A stretch of 64,000 nucleotides of DNA, taken from the NCBI RefSeq assembly GCF_000010985.1, contig NC_013939.1, positions 1,765,501 through 1,829,500 of the forward strand. Direction: 5' to 3'. Source of the DNA: Deferribacter desulfuricans SSM1. Its GTDB lineage: Bacteria > Chrysiogenota > Deferribacteres > Deferribacterales > Deferribacteraceae. The notes below the pieces were generated by a model. It made no database searches. It had not been told where the DNA came from and saw only the letters and a program-made list of their open reading frames with translations. Made by a program: the position numbers and the translations under genes. This document shows positions 48,271 through 58,086 of the stretch, one piece after another (within the stretch, counting starts at the first letter, position 1; each line of letters starts with the position of its first letter).

Positions 48271-48341
48271 AGATTGCTTCGGAGCCAAAGCTCCTCGCAA
48301 TGACCAAAAATCTGTCATTGCGAGCGTTGGCGAAGCAATCT
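48271..48341. repeat. Dispersed palindromic repeat, copy 4
   Basis: Core AGATTGCTTCGGAGC...CTCGCAATGAC...GTCATTGCGAGC...CGAAGCAATCT, with partial outer arms (GTCGCACAAAATTT at the left, AAATTGAGCAAC at the right). Lies between convergent flagellin and helicase genes, where it could also serve as a bidirectional terminator. Confidence 0.8.
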
Positions 48342-48386
48342 TGGAAATTGAGCAACTATTTTTTTGAAACAGCTTCAATTATTATA

Positions 48387-49964
48387 CTATTTTGCTTTGG
48401 CCATCTCAACAAGTGGTTTTCTACCTCTTTTATTTTTCTTAAACACCGACAATATATACTCTGCTTCTTCAAAAGGTACAGTAATAAAAGAGAATTTTTC
48501 AAACACTCTAACATCTTTAATCTTTTTAGGATCAACCTTGCACTTATCAGCGATAAACTTTTTGATATCTGTTTCGTTCATACCATCCATTCTACCTTTT
48601 GCAACAAACAATCTCGATTTCCCTTTTCTATTAACTGTAACTTCTTCAATATCGCTATATGATTCACTGCTTAAATCATCGGCAAATCGATATCTAAGCA
48701 TCGCAGCTACAATATCTTCAGGGTTACCAACAGATAACAACTCTTTTGCAAAATCTAAATAATCTTTATGTTCTTTATTCTCAACAACTGCTTTCAAATC
48801 ATCAATGATATGCTTCTTTTTATTCTCTATAATCTCTTCAACATCTGGCAGCTTCTCTTTTTTTATCTCAGTATTGGAAATTCTCATAATATACAAAAGA
48901 TTTCTATATTCTGAAGGGGTTACAAAGGTAATTGCTATCCCTTTTTTACCCGCTCTACCAGTCCTACCAATCCTGTGAACATAGCTTTCTGGATTTTGTG
49001 GCAATGAGTAGTTAATCACATGTGTTAGATTGTCAATATCTATACCTCTCGCAGCGACATCTGTAGCAACAAGCATATTAATCCGCTTTGTTTTAAACTT
49101 GTGTAAAATTCTTTCTCTCTGATACTGAGATAAATCACCATGTAAACCTTCTGCGTTGTATCCTCTATCAATCAACTTATTTGCAACCGTATCCACATCC
49201 ACCTTCGTCCTGCAAAAAATAAGTCCGTAAAATTCTGGATACATATCTCTGATTCTACAAAGTGCCTCAAATTTATCCTCTTCTCTTACTTCAAAATATA
49301 TCTGCTCAGTCAATGAAGTGGTAAGCTGTTTTGCATCAACTTTTATCAACTCGTAATCTTTCATAAAGGTTTTAGCAAGATTTAAAATCTCTCTTGGCAT
49401 GGTTGCAGAAAAAAGTAAAACCCTTCTATTTTCTGGTGTATATCTAAAGATTGTTTTTATATCATCAATAAACCCCATATTAAGCATCTCATCTGCTTCA
49501 TCAAGGATGAAAAAATCTATCTTTGAAATATCAAGACTCTTCCTTTTTAGATGGTCTAATATCCTGCCAGGCGTCCCTACAACAATATCTGCACCCTCTT
49601 TAAGCCTTTTTAACTGCAACTCCATGGATTGACCACCATAAACCGGAACTATCTTAAGCTTCCTTCTACCCTTTAAAGAGTTAATCTCTTCTGCCACCTG
49701 ATTAGCAAGCTCTCTTGTAGGTGTTAAAATAAGGCATTTTACACCACTCTTTTTCCTATCAATCATCTCAATCAATGGGATACCAAATGCAGCTGTTTTA
49801 CCTGTACCCGTTTGTGCCTGAGCAACAATATCTTTGTCACTATTTAATATTTTTGGGATAACCAACTTCTGGATATCCGTTGGTTCTTCAAACCCCTTTT
49901 TTTTTAAAGCTTCCAAAATACTTTTTGAAACTCCAAGTTTTTCAAATTCTTTCATACTTTGCAT
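48387..49964 (-). CDS. DEAD-box RNA helicase with DbpA-type RNA-binding domain
   Basis: ATP-dependent RNA helicase of the CsdA/DeaD group, 525 residues. It has the two RecA domains with Walker A AQTGTGKT (about 50-57), PTRELA, TPGR, DEAD (155-158), SATMP and HRIGRTGRAG. The C-terminal ~75 residues (VTVNRKGKSRLFVAKGRMDG) form a DbpA-like RNA-binding domain. Likely roles are ribosome assembly and cold adaptation. The ATG at 49962-49964, 8 nt after GGAAGG, is used; 33 upstream in-frame codons run into repeat copy 5 and are not coding. Confidence 0.93.
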   Translation of the reverse strand: MQSMKEFEKLGVSKSILEALKKKGFEEPTDIQKLVIPKILNSDKDIVAQAQTGTGKTAAFGIPLIEMIDRKKSGVKCLILTPTRELANQVAEEINSLKGRRKLKIVPVYGGQSMELQLKRLKEGADIVVGTPGRILDHLKRKSLDISKIDFFILDEADEMLNMGFIDDIKTIFRYTPENRRVLLFSATMPREILNLAKTFMKDYELIKVDAKQLTTSLTEQIYFEVREEDKFEALCRIRDMYPEFYGLIFCRTKVDVDTVANKLIDRGYNAEGLHGDLSQYQRERILHKFKTKRINMLVATDVAARGIDIDNLTHVINYSLPQNPESYVHRIGRTGRAGKKGIAITFVTPSEYRNLLYIMRISNTEIKKEKLPDVEEIIENKKKHIIDDLKAVVENKEHKDYLDFAKELLSVGNPEDIVAAMLRYRFADDLSSESYSDIEEVTVNRKGKSRLFVAKGRMDGMNETDIKKFIADKCKVDPKKIKDVRVFEKFSFITVPFEEAEYILSVFKKNKRGRKPLVEMAKAK

Positions 49965-50010
49965 AAATTTAACCTTCCTTCTTTTATATTGTTGGCAACA
50001 GAATGCGATG

Positions 50011-50130
50011 TAAGGCCATTGCACATCCCTAGATTGCTTCACTGAAGCTTGCAATGACGGCAAATTATGTCATTGAGAGGAGCTTTTGCTCCGAAGCAAT
50101 CTTTAAATTAGACTATGCACAATAGCCTCA
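50011..50130. repeat. Dispersed palindromic repeat, copy 5 (with outer inverted ends)
   Basis: Core 50031-50102: AGATTGCTTCA...TTGCAATGACG...GTCATTGAGAGG...CGAAGCAATCT. Outer ends TAAGGCCATTGCACAT (left) and TATGCACAATAGCCTCA (right) pair imperfectly. The element is flanked by an 8-bp inverted pair AACAGAAT/ATTCTGTT. It lies between the ABC-F and helicase genes. Confidence 0.8.
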
Positions 50131-50175
50131 ATATTCTGTTTGCTTTTTTAAGAAGAAAATGAAAATCGATTATTT

Positions 50176-52014
50176 TTAGATAAGCTGCTCTAATCTTTTT
50201 TGAAAGTAGTTTTCTTTCTCTTCAAGCTCGCTTAGTTTGATTTCATAACGACTGTAAAGCTCATCAATATTTTTCTCAATATTTTTCAACTCTTTACTCA
50301 AAGAAGCAACTTCTTCAAAATTGCCTTCCATTGAATACTTTAAAATCAAACTATTTACTTCAGTTTTTCGACTTTCACTCTCTTCTATCGCTCTTTCTAA
50401 CTCCTCTACCTCTTTTATAAGAGGGTTCAAAACTTTAGATTTTTCAGCAATAACTTCTGCCTTTAATCTTCTAATATCCTTTTTGGATAATTTCTCTTTT
50501 TCTTTTTCATTTTTTCTGGTGAAATCCTCTTCATCCCAGCCAACTTTTTCTAAAAACTCATCATAGGTGCCTTCAAAAAGCATAACTTCATCTTTTTTAA
50601 ACACTATTAGCCTGTTTGCTATTTCACGCAAAAAGGTTTCATTGTGGGTAACCATCAAAATAGCACCTTCAAACTGTTTTAGTGCCTCAAGCAAAGCATC
50701 GGTGGAATAAATATCCAAATGGTTTGTGGGCTCATCTAACATAACCAAATTTACAGGTTTTGCAATAACTTTTCCAAGTAATACCCTACTTTTTTCTCCA
50801 CCAGATAAAACTCCAATCTTTTTTAATGCCTCATCACCTGAAAACATCATTATCCCAGCAATATCTCTTGCCCTTTGTCTATCCACACTTGCATCAGAAT
50901 ACATTATCTCTTCTTCTATCGTTCTATCATCAACCAAATCAGCTATATTTGTTTGCTCATAAACCCCTATTTCCACATTGTTATTGATAATTATTTCACC
51001 TGAAATGGGTTTTAGTTTACCTGAAAGAACCTTTATAAGTGTGGTTTTCCCTTTTCCGTTTGGTCCAATAATACAGATTTTATCATTTGAACCAATACTA
51101 AAAGATAAATTTGTAAATAGTGGCTTATCTTTATGATACCCAAAAGTAATATCTTTTACATGTATCAAATTTTTCCCTTCATAAGGTTTATAGCTAAATC
51201 TAAAATTTAAATTTTTTATGGGCTCTAAATCAACCTCATCCTCTTTTAATTTCTCCAATGTCTTAATCCTTGACTGGACAAGATTTGCCTGTCTTGCCTT
51301 AGCTCTAAATTTATTGATAAACTGCTCCATCTCTTTTTTACGCTTATCAATATTCTCTTTTGTTTTTTCTAAGTGCTCCTCTTCTAATCTTATCTGCTCA
51401 TAAAATTTGGATGTATCGCCCTTTATTTTCCTAACCTTTTTACGATAAATCCCTAAAATATGTGTGCAAACACTATCCATAAACCCTCTATCATGGGTTA
51501 TCAAAATAAATTCTTTTTTCCATTCTCTCAAAAAGTTTGCAAGCCATCTGATTGATAAAATATCCAGATAGTTTGTTGGCTCATCAAGTAGTAAAAGGTC
51601 ACAGTCAGAAACTAAAACCTTTGCAAGATTTATTCTAACCTGATACCCCCCAGAAAACTCATAAGGGTTTTTATCTAAATCCTCTTTTGTAAAACCAAGC
51701 CCAAAGAGAACCTTCTCTGCTTTCCATCTATTATCTTCTAAATCACTTTTTACAATGGAATAAACTTCATCAATCAGCCTATTATGAGAAAACTCAAGAT
51801 GTTGTTTTAGATACCCTATTTTATAATCTTTTGGAATGTTCACCTTGCCGCTATCTGGCTCCTCTTCACCCACTATCATCTTAAAAAGAGTTGTTTTCCC
51901 TTCACCATTTCGGCCTATTAAGCCGACCTTTTCACCGCTACCGATAGTAAAATTTATTTTATCAAATACTAACCTCGTTCCAAAAGACTTTGTTAAATTT
52001 TCAACACTAATCAT
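50176..52014 (-). CDS. ABC-F family ATPase
   Basis: A soluble ATPase of the ABC-F class, which acts at the ribosomal E site in translation rescue, quality control or drug resistance. The 612-residue product has two cassettes: GRNGEGKTT (34-42) with LLLDEPTNYLD, and GPNGKGKTT with VMLDEPTNHLD, joined by the charged P-site interaction linker. The C-terminal ~100 residues are a charged coiled coil (ERAIEESESRKTEVN, KELKNIEKNIDELYSRYE), as in Uup. No transmembrane segments. The Uup/YfmR subgroup is most likely. Confidence 0.9.
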   Translation of the reverse strand: MISVENLTKSFGTRLVFDKINFTIGSGEKVGLIGRNGEGKTTLFKMIVGEEEPDSGKVNIPKDYKIGYLKQHLEFSHNRLIDEVYSIVKSDLEDNRWKAEKVLFGLGFTKEDLDKNPYEFSGGYQVRINLAKVLVSDCDLLLLDEPTNYLDILSIRWLANFLREWKKEFILITHDRGFMDSVCTHILGIYRKKVRKIKGDTSKFYEQIRLEEEHLEKTKENIDKRKKEMEQFINKFRAKARQANLVQSRIKTLEKLKEDEVDLEPIKNLNFRFSYKPYEGKNLIHVKDITFGYHKDKPLFTNLSFSIGSNDKICIIGPNGKGKTTLIKVLSGKLKPISGEIIINNNVEIGVYEQTNIADLVDDRTIEEEIMYSDASVDRQRARDIAGIMMFSGDEALKKIGVLSGGEKSRVLLGKVIAKPVNLVMLDEPTNHLDIYSTDALLEALKQFEGAILMVTHNETFLREIANRLIVFKKDEVMLFEGTYDEFLEKVGWDEEDFTRKNEKEKEKLSKKDIRRLKAEVIAEKSKVLNPLIKEVEELERAIEESESRKTEVNSLILKYSMEGNFEEVASLSKELKNIEKNIDELYSRYEIKLSELEEKENYFQKRLEQLI

Positions 52015-52029
52015 TACCTATCCTCAATA

Positions 52030-53082
52030 TTACTTAGCTAAATCTTCGTTTAAAATTTTTAAAAACTCATCCAGTAAGTCTTCTTCTTCAACCTTTTTTA
52101 CTACTTTACCCTTTTTAAATATTATACCAACCCCTCTACCACCAGCTATACCATAATCAGCCTCTCTTGCCTCACCAGGTCCATTAACAGGGCACCCCAT
52201 CACAGCAACAGAGATCTTTTTATCAAAAACCACAAGAGCCTTTTCAACCTTCTCTGCAAGCTCTACCAAATTTATCTCACACCTACCACAGGTTGGGCAA
52301 GAAACTATATCTACCCCTCTTTCTCTTAAACCAAGAGCTTTTAAAATCTCAAAGCCAACTCTTACCTCTTCTACAGGGTCCGCTGTCAAAGAAACTCTCA
52401 AAGTATCACCTATCCCCTCTGCTAAAAGTGTACCAATGCCAACTGCTGATTTAATTGTACCTGAAAAAAATGTACCAGCTTCAGTAACACCAAGATGAAG
52501 AGGGTAATCAGACCTTTTAGAAAATTCTCTATATGCTTCGATAGTCATCATCACATTGCTGGCTTTAAGAGAAAATTTCATATCTTCAAATCCGTTGTCT
52601 TCAAAAAACTGCTGGTACTTCAACGCTGATTCCACCATTGCCTTTGCAGAAACACCATATTTTGATTTTAGCTCTTTTTCAAGCGAACCTGAGTTTACAC
52701 CAATCCTGATTGCCACATTATGCATCTTTGCAGCATCTATAATTTTTTTTACATATTCAGCTTTTCCTATGTTTCCAGGATTAATCCTAATCCCATCCGC
52801 GCCATTTTCCATTGAAAGTATTGCCAGCCTATAATCAAAATGAATATCAGCAATAAGTGGGATATTAATCTTATCTTTTATAAATCTAATAGATTTGGCT
52901 GCCTCCTCATCTACAACAGCTACCCTAACAATCTCACAGCCAGCATTTTCTAAAGATTTTATCTGATTAATTGTAGCCTCAATATCTCTTGTATCAGTAT
53001 TGGTCATAGATTGGACAGTTATAGGGTTATCCCCACCAATTTTTAAATTGCCAAGCTCTATAATCTTTGTTTTCTTTCTCAT
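52030..53082 (-). CDS. ispG: 4-hydroxy-3-methylbut-2-enyl diphosphate synthase
   Basis: IspG (GcpE) reduces MEcPP to HMBPP in the MEP isoprenoid pathway. The 350-residue product has a TIM barrel followed by the [4Fe-4S] domain with C262-x2-C265 and C297, plus the fourth ligand Glu304 in CPVNGPGE. TRDIEATINQIKSLENAGCE near the start is typical. This is the short bacterial form without a middle insertion. It overlaps xerC by 4 nt. Confidence 0.97.
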   Translation of the reverse strand: MRKKTKIIELGNLKIGGDNPITVQSMTNTDTRDIEATINQIKSLENAGCEIVRVAVVDEEAAKSIRFIKDKINIPLIADIHFDYRLAILSMENGADGIRINPGNIGKAEYVKKIIDAAKMHNVAIRIGVNSGSLEKELKSKYGVSAKAMVESALKYQQFFEDNGFEDMKFSLKASNVMMTIEAYREFSKRSDYPLHLGVTEAGTFFSGTIKSAVGIGTLLAEGIGDTLRVSLTADPVEEVRVGFEILKALGLRERGVDIVSCPTCGRCEINLVELAEKVEKALVVFDKKISVAVMGCPVNGPGEAREADYGIAGGRGVGIIFKKGKVVKKVEEEDLLDEFLKILNEDLAK

Positions 53083-53987
53083 TTAAGCTCACCTTTGCCA
53101 TAAGGGTGTGTTTTATCATATACTTTGAGTATCTCAGATAAGTTTAGATGAGTATATTTTTGTGTTGTAGCAAGGCTTGAATGTCCAAGCAATTTTTGAA
53201 TAGTCCTCAAATCAGCTCCATTTTCAAGAAGGTGTGTTGCAAAAGTATGTCTAAATGAATGAGGGCTATAATTTAACGGAAGGCCAGCTTTTTTAAGGTA
53301 TTTATCAACTATTCTTCTTACTGATCTATCGGTAAGTGCTGTCCCAAATTTATTTATAAAAAGATGGTCAGTATTTACTATCCCCTTTTGAACAATATTT
53401 TCTCTCACAGATAAGTATTTTTTTATCAAATCCATAATATAGTCAGAAAGAGGGATAACCCTCATCTTTTTCCCTTTACCAAAAATTCTAACCCTCATTC
53501 CACCAAAATCGATATCATCAAGTTTTATATTAACAAGCTCTGAAACCCTAACTCCAGTCCCATACAAAAACTCCAAAATCAGTGCATCACGAATACCCGA
53601 AGGGGTTTCTTTATCCGGCAGTTCAAGTAAAGAAAAAATTGTATCTATATCGAATACGGTAAAAAGTTTTTTATCTTTTTTTGGAAATTTTATCATCCTT
53701 GCTGGATTATCTTCAATTAAGCCTCTTTTTATTAAAAACTTGAAGAATGAACGTAAAGTGGCAATCTTTCGCTCTATACTACTCTTTGAAAAACCTTTAT
53801 CATACAAATAAGCAACAAACATTCTCAAGGCAAAATAATCTATCTCTTTTAGACTCTTATCCTCATCTTTTATAAAAGAAACGAGGTCATTTAAATCATT
53901 TAAATAAGATTTTACTGTATTACTACTAACCTGTCTTTCACTAATTAAATAATTTTCAAAATAGTCTATAGCTTCTTTAAGCTTCAC
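53079..53987 (-). CDS. xerC: Tyrosine recombinase XerC-like
   Basis: Resolves chromosome dimers at dif. The 302-residue product has an N-terminal SAM-like DNA-binding domain ([20 protein letters not shown]) and the catalytic set R147, K171, H243, R246, H269 and Y278 ([35 protein letters not shown]). Xer size and the trmFO-xerC neighbourhood argue for a housekeeping enzyme rather than a phage integrase. It overlaps trmFO by 11 nt and ispG by 4 nt. XerC versus XerD cannot be settled here. Confidence 0.92.
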   Translation of the reverse strand: MKLKEAIDYFENYLISERQVSSNTVKSYLNDLNDLVSFIKDEDKSLKEIDYFALRMFVAYLYDKGFSKSSIERKIATLRSFFKFLIKRGLIEDNPARMIKFPKKDKKLFTVFDIDTIFSLLELPDKETPSGIRDALILEFLYGTGVRVSELVNIKLDDIDFGGMRVRIFGKGKKMRVIPLSDYIMDLIKKYLSVRENIVQKGIVNTDHLFINKFGTALTDRSVRRIVDKYLKKAGLPLNYSPHSFRHTFATHLLENGADLRTIQKLLGHSSLATTQKYTHLNLSEILKVYDKTHPYGKGELK

Positions 53988-55278
53988 TCTGCAGATACTC
54001 TTTTAGTGCATTCAACGCTCTATTGCTGAGCTCCAACTTTTTTCTCTTCTTATCCCTGATCTTTTTATCAAGAGGTGGAAGCATACCAAAGTGAAAGTTG
54101 CTAGGTGTATAATCTTTTTTATGAGTTGAAACATATCTTGATAATGCACCAAGCGCTGTAGTTTCTGGAAAAGGTTTTATCTTTTTGCCATTAAAATAGT
54201 TTACTAAAAATTTTGCTATAATAAGTGATGTGGCTGCTGATTCGATATACCCTTCTACGCCTGTAATTTGCCCAGCAAAGAAAAGTAAGTCATCTTTATA
54301 TCTAAAAAATGAGTCCAAATAATCGCAGGCTCTCACATAGGTATTTCTATGAATTGAGCCATATCTCAAAAATTCTGCATTCTCAAGCCCAGGTATTAGT
54401 CTAAAAACTTCTTTTTGAGCTCCAATTTTCATTTTAGTTTGAAAACCAACAATGTTGTAGGCTCTACCCTCTACATCCTCTTTTCTAAGCTGAACAACGG
54501 CATAGTATTTTTTACCAGTTTTTGGATGCTCAAGCCCTACAGGTCTCATTGGTCCAAATAGTAAAGTTTGCTTACCACGAGCTGCAAGCTCCTCTATTGG
54601 CATACACCCTTCAAAAACTGCACCTTTTTCAAAATCTCTAAACTCCACCTTTTCAGCTTTCATCAGTGCATCATAAAAACGATCGAACTCCTCCTCTGTC
54701 AAGGGGCAGTTGAGATAATCACTTTCCCCTTTGTTGTATCTACTTTTGAAAAAACATTTTGAATAATCTATAGATTCTGCATCAACAATTGGTGAGATGG
54801 CATCATAAAAATAGAGCTCTCCACCAAAAAGATTTTTCAGCTCTTTTGATAAATTGTGTGATGTGAGAGGCCCAGAAGCAACAACAAGTGGTCTATCTTT
54901 TGGTATCGATTTTACCTCTTCTCTGATAACTTTTATATTTTCATGATTTTCTAAAATCTCTGTAATCTCCTTTGCAAACTTTTCTCTATCTACAGCAAGG
55001 GCGTTTCCTGCTGGTACTCTATTTTTCTTTGCAACTTTAATAATCAAACTATTAAGCATTTCCATTTCAGCTTTTAATAAACCTGATGCAGTATCCAGCG
55101 ACTCAGCCTTTAGAGAATTTGAGCAAAGTAGTTCACCCAGAAAACCTGTTTCATGAGCCTCTGTCATCTTTTTAGGCCTCATCTCGTATAAAACTACTTT
55201 TATACCACTTTCAGCAAGTTGAAATGCAAGCTCGCTCCCTGCAAGTCCACCACCAATTATCGTTACAATTTTATCCAT
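53977..55278 (-). CDS. trmFO: Methylenetetrahydrofolate-tRNA-(uracil-5-)-methyltransferase TrmFO
   Basis: Folate/FAD-dependent enzyme that makes ribothymidine at position 54 of tRNA. The 433-residue product has the FAD-binding [17 protein letters not shown] and the diagnostic [20 protein letters not shown], which includes the active-site region cysteine. [10 protein letters not shown] and [17 protein letters not shown] are also conserved. TrmFO replaces the SAM-dependent TrmA in most Gram-positives and several deep-branching phyla. It overlaps xerC and lies 7 nt after topA. Confidence 0.97.
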   Translation of the reverse strand: MDKIVTIIGGGLAGSELAFQLAESGIKVVLYEMRPKKMTEAHETGFLGELLCSNSLKAESLDTASGLLKAEMEMLNSLIIKVAKKNRVPAGNALAVDREKFAKEITEILENHENIKVIREEVKSIPKDRPLVVASGPLTSHNLSKELKNLFGGELYFYDAISPIVDAESIDYSKCFFKSRYNKGESDYLNCPLTEEEFDRFYDALMKAEKVEFRDFEKGAVFEGCMPIEELAARGKQTLLFGPMRPVGLEHPKTGKKYYAVVQLRKEDVEGRAYNIVGFQTKMKIGAQKEVFRLIPGLENAEFLRYGSIHRNTYVRACDYLDSFFRYKDDLLFFAGQITGVEGYIESAATSLIIAKFLVNYFNGKKIKPFPETTALGALSRYVSTHKKDYTPSNFHFGMLPPLDKKIRDKKRKKLELSNRALNALKEYLQSEA

Positions 55279-55285
55279 AATTACC

Positions 55286-57622
55286 CTATTTTTTTACTGT
55301 GATTGTGCCATCCTCTAAGGTGATAGCACTTTTTGTATTTTTGCATTCTGGATAGTTTTCGCAAGCAAAAAAACTACCTCTTCTACTTCTTTTTAAAACC
55401 ATTTTACCGCCACATTTTTCGCAAGTGATGTCATCTATTTTTTTTATAACAGGGATAATTTTGTCATCCTCAACTCTGAAATTTGCAGTAAATTTACAGT
55501 CTGGATAATTTTCACAACCCAAGAATAAACCGTTTTTCCCTTTTTTTATAAACAGGTTGCCGCCACATTCTGGACATTTCTCATCAATCTTTTCATTTTT
55601 TTCAATCACTTTTATTCCATCTTTAAGCCTAATAAAATTTTTTATATTTTTACATTCTGGATATCCACTGCATGCAAGAATCTCTCCAAACCTGCTTTTC
55701 TTAATTACCATTTCACTGCCACATTTTTCACATTTTAGACCGGTTGATTCGCCATTTTTTCTTTCCACAAGTTCTATTAAACCGTTTTCACCCCTTTTAA
55801 AATCTGAACTGTATTTACAGTCTGGATAATTTTCACAGGCTACAAAAGGTCCATTTTTACCATATTTTATAATCAAATCGCTTCCACATTCTGGGCATTT
55901 TTTGTCAATACGCAAATCCATCACAAGTTTATTTTCAGCCTTTTTTAACTCCTGCTCAAAACTACTGTAAAAATCTGACAACACCTTTTTCCAATCAATC
56001 TCACCCTTTTCCACCTGATCTAAATCTTTCTCCATTTCGGCTGTAAATTTAACATCAAAAATTTTTGGAAAATTTGTTGTTAAAAGTTTATTTACTATCC
56101 TACCAAGCTCCGTTGGATAAAAACGGCGTTCTTTCACCTCTACATAGCCTCTATCCACAATTGTAGAAATAATCGTTGCATAGGTAGAAGGCCTACCAAT
56201 CCCTTTTTGCTCTAAGGCTTTGACAAGAGTAGCTTCGGTGTATCTTGGCGGAGGTGAAGTAAACATTTGCTTTGAAACTATTTCTTTTAATATTGCTAAA
56301 TCAGATTCTTTAACATCAGGGATAATCCCTTCTTCATCATTTTCTGATTCGTTGTCTTTCCCCTCTACATAAAGTTTCATAAAACCATCAAATTTTAAAA
56401 TCTTACCCCTTGCAACAAAAGTGTAAACACCGTCGCTTATCTCTATTGTGCTTTTATCAAAAATCGCTGGTGCCATCTGGCTGGCCACAAATCTTTCCCA
56501 AATTAATTTATAAAGTTTATATTGGTCTTGGGTTAGATAATTTTTCACCGATTCCGGTTCTCTTAAAACAGAGGTTGGCCTGATAGCTTCGTGTGCATCC
56601 TGAACGTTTTGCTTTTTCTTTGATACCCTTTTTTCATTACTGCAATACTTTTCTCCAAATCTTTTTAATATATAATTTTGAGCTTCACTTTTAGCATCAT
56701 CAGAAACTCTTGTAGAATCGGTACGCATATAAGTAATCAAACCCGTAGGCCCCTCAGCTCCAAGCTCAACCCCTTCATAAAGTTGTTGGGCAATCATCAT
56801 TGTCTTTTTTGCAGAAAAGCTTAGCTTCCTGGCAGCTTCCTGCTGCAATGTGGATGTAATAAAAGGTAGAGGAGCAAACTGTTTGACCTCTTTCTTTTCA
56901 ACCTTTGAGACATAAAACTCGTGATCTTTAATCTCTTTTTTAAAATTATCAACCTGCTCCTGAGTATTTAATTCAAACTTTTTACCGTTCTTTTTCTCTA
57001 ATCTAGCTTTAATTTCATGATTATTGCACAGGAAAATACCATCGACTAAATGATATTCTTTAGGGACAAACTTTTCTATTTCCTCTTCGCGCTCACATAT
57101 CAGACGAAGAGCCACACTCTGCACTCTTCCTGCTGATAAACCGTACTTTAAAGGTTTCCATAAAAGAGGGCTTACAAGATAACCAACAAGTCTATCAAGA
57201 ATCCTTCTTGATTGCTGAGCATTAACCCTTTGAATATTTATATCTTTTGGGTTTGAAATCCCTTCTGCGACCCCTTTTTTCGTAATTTCATGAAATTCTA
57301 CTCGCTTAATATTTGGGTTTTTCTTTTTAACCTCTTCAGCAATATGCCAAGCTATTGCCTCCCCTTCTCTATCTGGGTCAGGGGCAAGGTAAATCGTATC
57401 ACTTTTTTCTGCCTCTTTTTTAAGAGCATCTATTATCTTTTTCTTCCCTTTGATAACTCGATATTTTGGTTTAAACCCATTTTCTATATCAACACCAAGT
57501 TCATTTTCGGGCAAATCTTTTACATGGCCAACACTTGCCATTACTTTGAAATCTTTTCCTAAATATTTTTCTATTGTTCTTGCTTTTGCTGGAGACTCAA
57601 CAATCACTAAATTTTTAGACAT
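55286..57622 (-). CDS. topA: DNA topoisomerase I with four zinc ribbons
   Basis: Type IA topoisomerase that relaxes negative supercoils. The 778-residue product has the Toprim domain ([25 protein letters not shown]) and the active-site tyrosine Y298 with R300 in [12 protein letters not shown]. The C-terminal ~210 residues hold four zinc ribbons with the repeated pattern CxxCG...CxxYPxC. The number of ribbons varies between species. It lies 47 nt after smg and 7 nt before trmFO. Confidence 0.98.
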   Translation of the reverse strand: MSKNLVIVESPAKARTIEKYLGKDFKVMASVGHVKDLPENELGVDIENGFKPKYRVIKGKKKIIDALKKEAEKSDTIYLAPDPDREGEAIAWHIAEEVKKKNPNIKRVEFHEITKKGVAEGISNPKDINIQRVNAQQSRRILDRLVGYLVSPLLWKPLKYGLSAGRVQSVALRLICEREEEIEKFVPKEYHLVDGIFLCNNHEIKARLEKKNGKKFELNTQEQVDNFKKEIKDHEFYVSKVEKKEVKQFAPLPFITSTLQQEAARKLSFSAKKTMMIAQQLYEGVELGAEGPTGLITYMRTDSTRVSDDAKSEAQNYILKRFGEKYCSNEKRVSKKKQNVQDAHEAIRPTSVLREPESVKNYLTQDQYKLYKLIWERFVASQMAPAIFDKSTIEISDGVYTFVARGKILKFDGFMKLYVEGKDNESENDEEGIIPDVKESDLAILKEIVSKQMFTSPPPRYTEATLVKALEQKGIGRPSTYATIISTIVDRGYVEVKERRFYPTELGRIVNKLLTTNFPKIFDVKFTAEMEKDLDQVEKGEIDWKKVLSDFYSSFEQELKKAENKLVMDLRIDKKCPECGSDLIIKYGKNGPFVACENYPDCKYSSDFKRGENGLIELVERKNGESTGLKCEKCGSEMVIKKSRFGEILACSGYPECKNIKNFIRLKDGIKVIEKNEKIDEKCPECGGNLFIKKGKNGLFLGCENYPDCKFTANFRVEDDKIIPVIKKIDDITCEKCGGKMVLKRSRRGSFFACENYPECKNTKSAITLEDGTITVKK

Positions 57623-57669
57623 TTTTCACCCTTTTGATTAATAAATAGTTTTGAGATACTAAAAAATAA

Positions 57670-58086
57670 TCAATTAACAAACTCATCCATACTGCCATTA
57701 TCAAAATCAATAAGTTTCCTACGCTCAATTAATATATATAATAGTGTTTGTTTAATATTTTCTACATCTACTTTCCCATCTACATCCATACACCTATCAA
57801 TCAACTCTTCAATCACAAGCAGGTCAACTGCACCTGAAAGTTGTAACTTCTGAATATATTGCATACCAGCTTCAGTAAACTTATCTTTTTCAGACTTTGA
57901 AAAATACCTAACACCGTTTGTGGGAGTAAAATTTCCAAAATCGAGATAGCTAAGGACTTGTCTTATTTCATATTTTTCAAAACCTGATTTATAAAGCATT
58001 GTAGCGATGTCAATTTCATCAATTAGCTCATAAGATTCCACAAAATCAACAATCATATTTAAAGCAATTAAGATTTTCTCCATCAA
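57670..58086 (-). CDS. smg: Smg family protein (DUF494)
   Basis: A 138-residue, mostly helical acidic protein. The length, the central GVRYFSKSEKDKFTEAG with a following hydrophobic segment, and position directly after dprA fit the Smg/DUF494 family, whose gene is often next to dprA and topA. The biochemical role is not established. It overlaps dprA by 4 nt (ATGA). Confidence 0.8.
   Translation of the reverse strand: MMEKILIALNMIVDFVESYELIDEIDIATMLYKSGFEKYEIRQVLSYLDFGNFTPTNGVRYFSKSEKDKFTEAGMQYIQKLQLSGAVDLLVIEELIDRCMDVDGKVDVENIKQTLLYILIERRKLIDFDNGSMDEFVN

Noticed and set aside
48300-48762. Two overlapping plus-strand open frames of 120 and 132 residues
   Set aside because: They run antisense through the end of the DEAD-box helicase gene and begin in or next to repeat copy 4; no ribosome-binding site or recognisable domain.
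53079-53987. XerC-like recombinase as a phage or island integrase
   Set aside because: It is embedded by overlaps between trmFO and ispG, has Xer length, and no attachment site, excisionase or phage gene is nearby.
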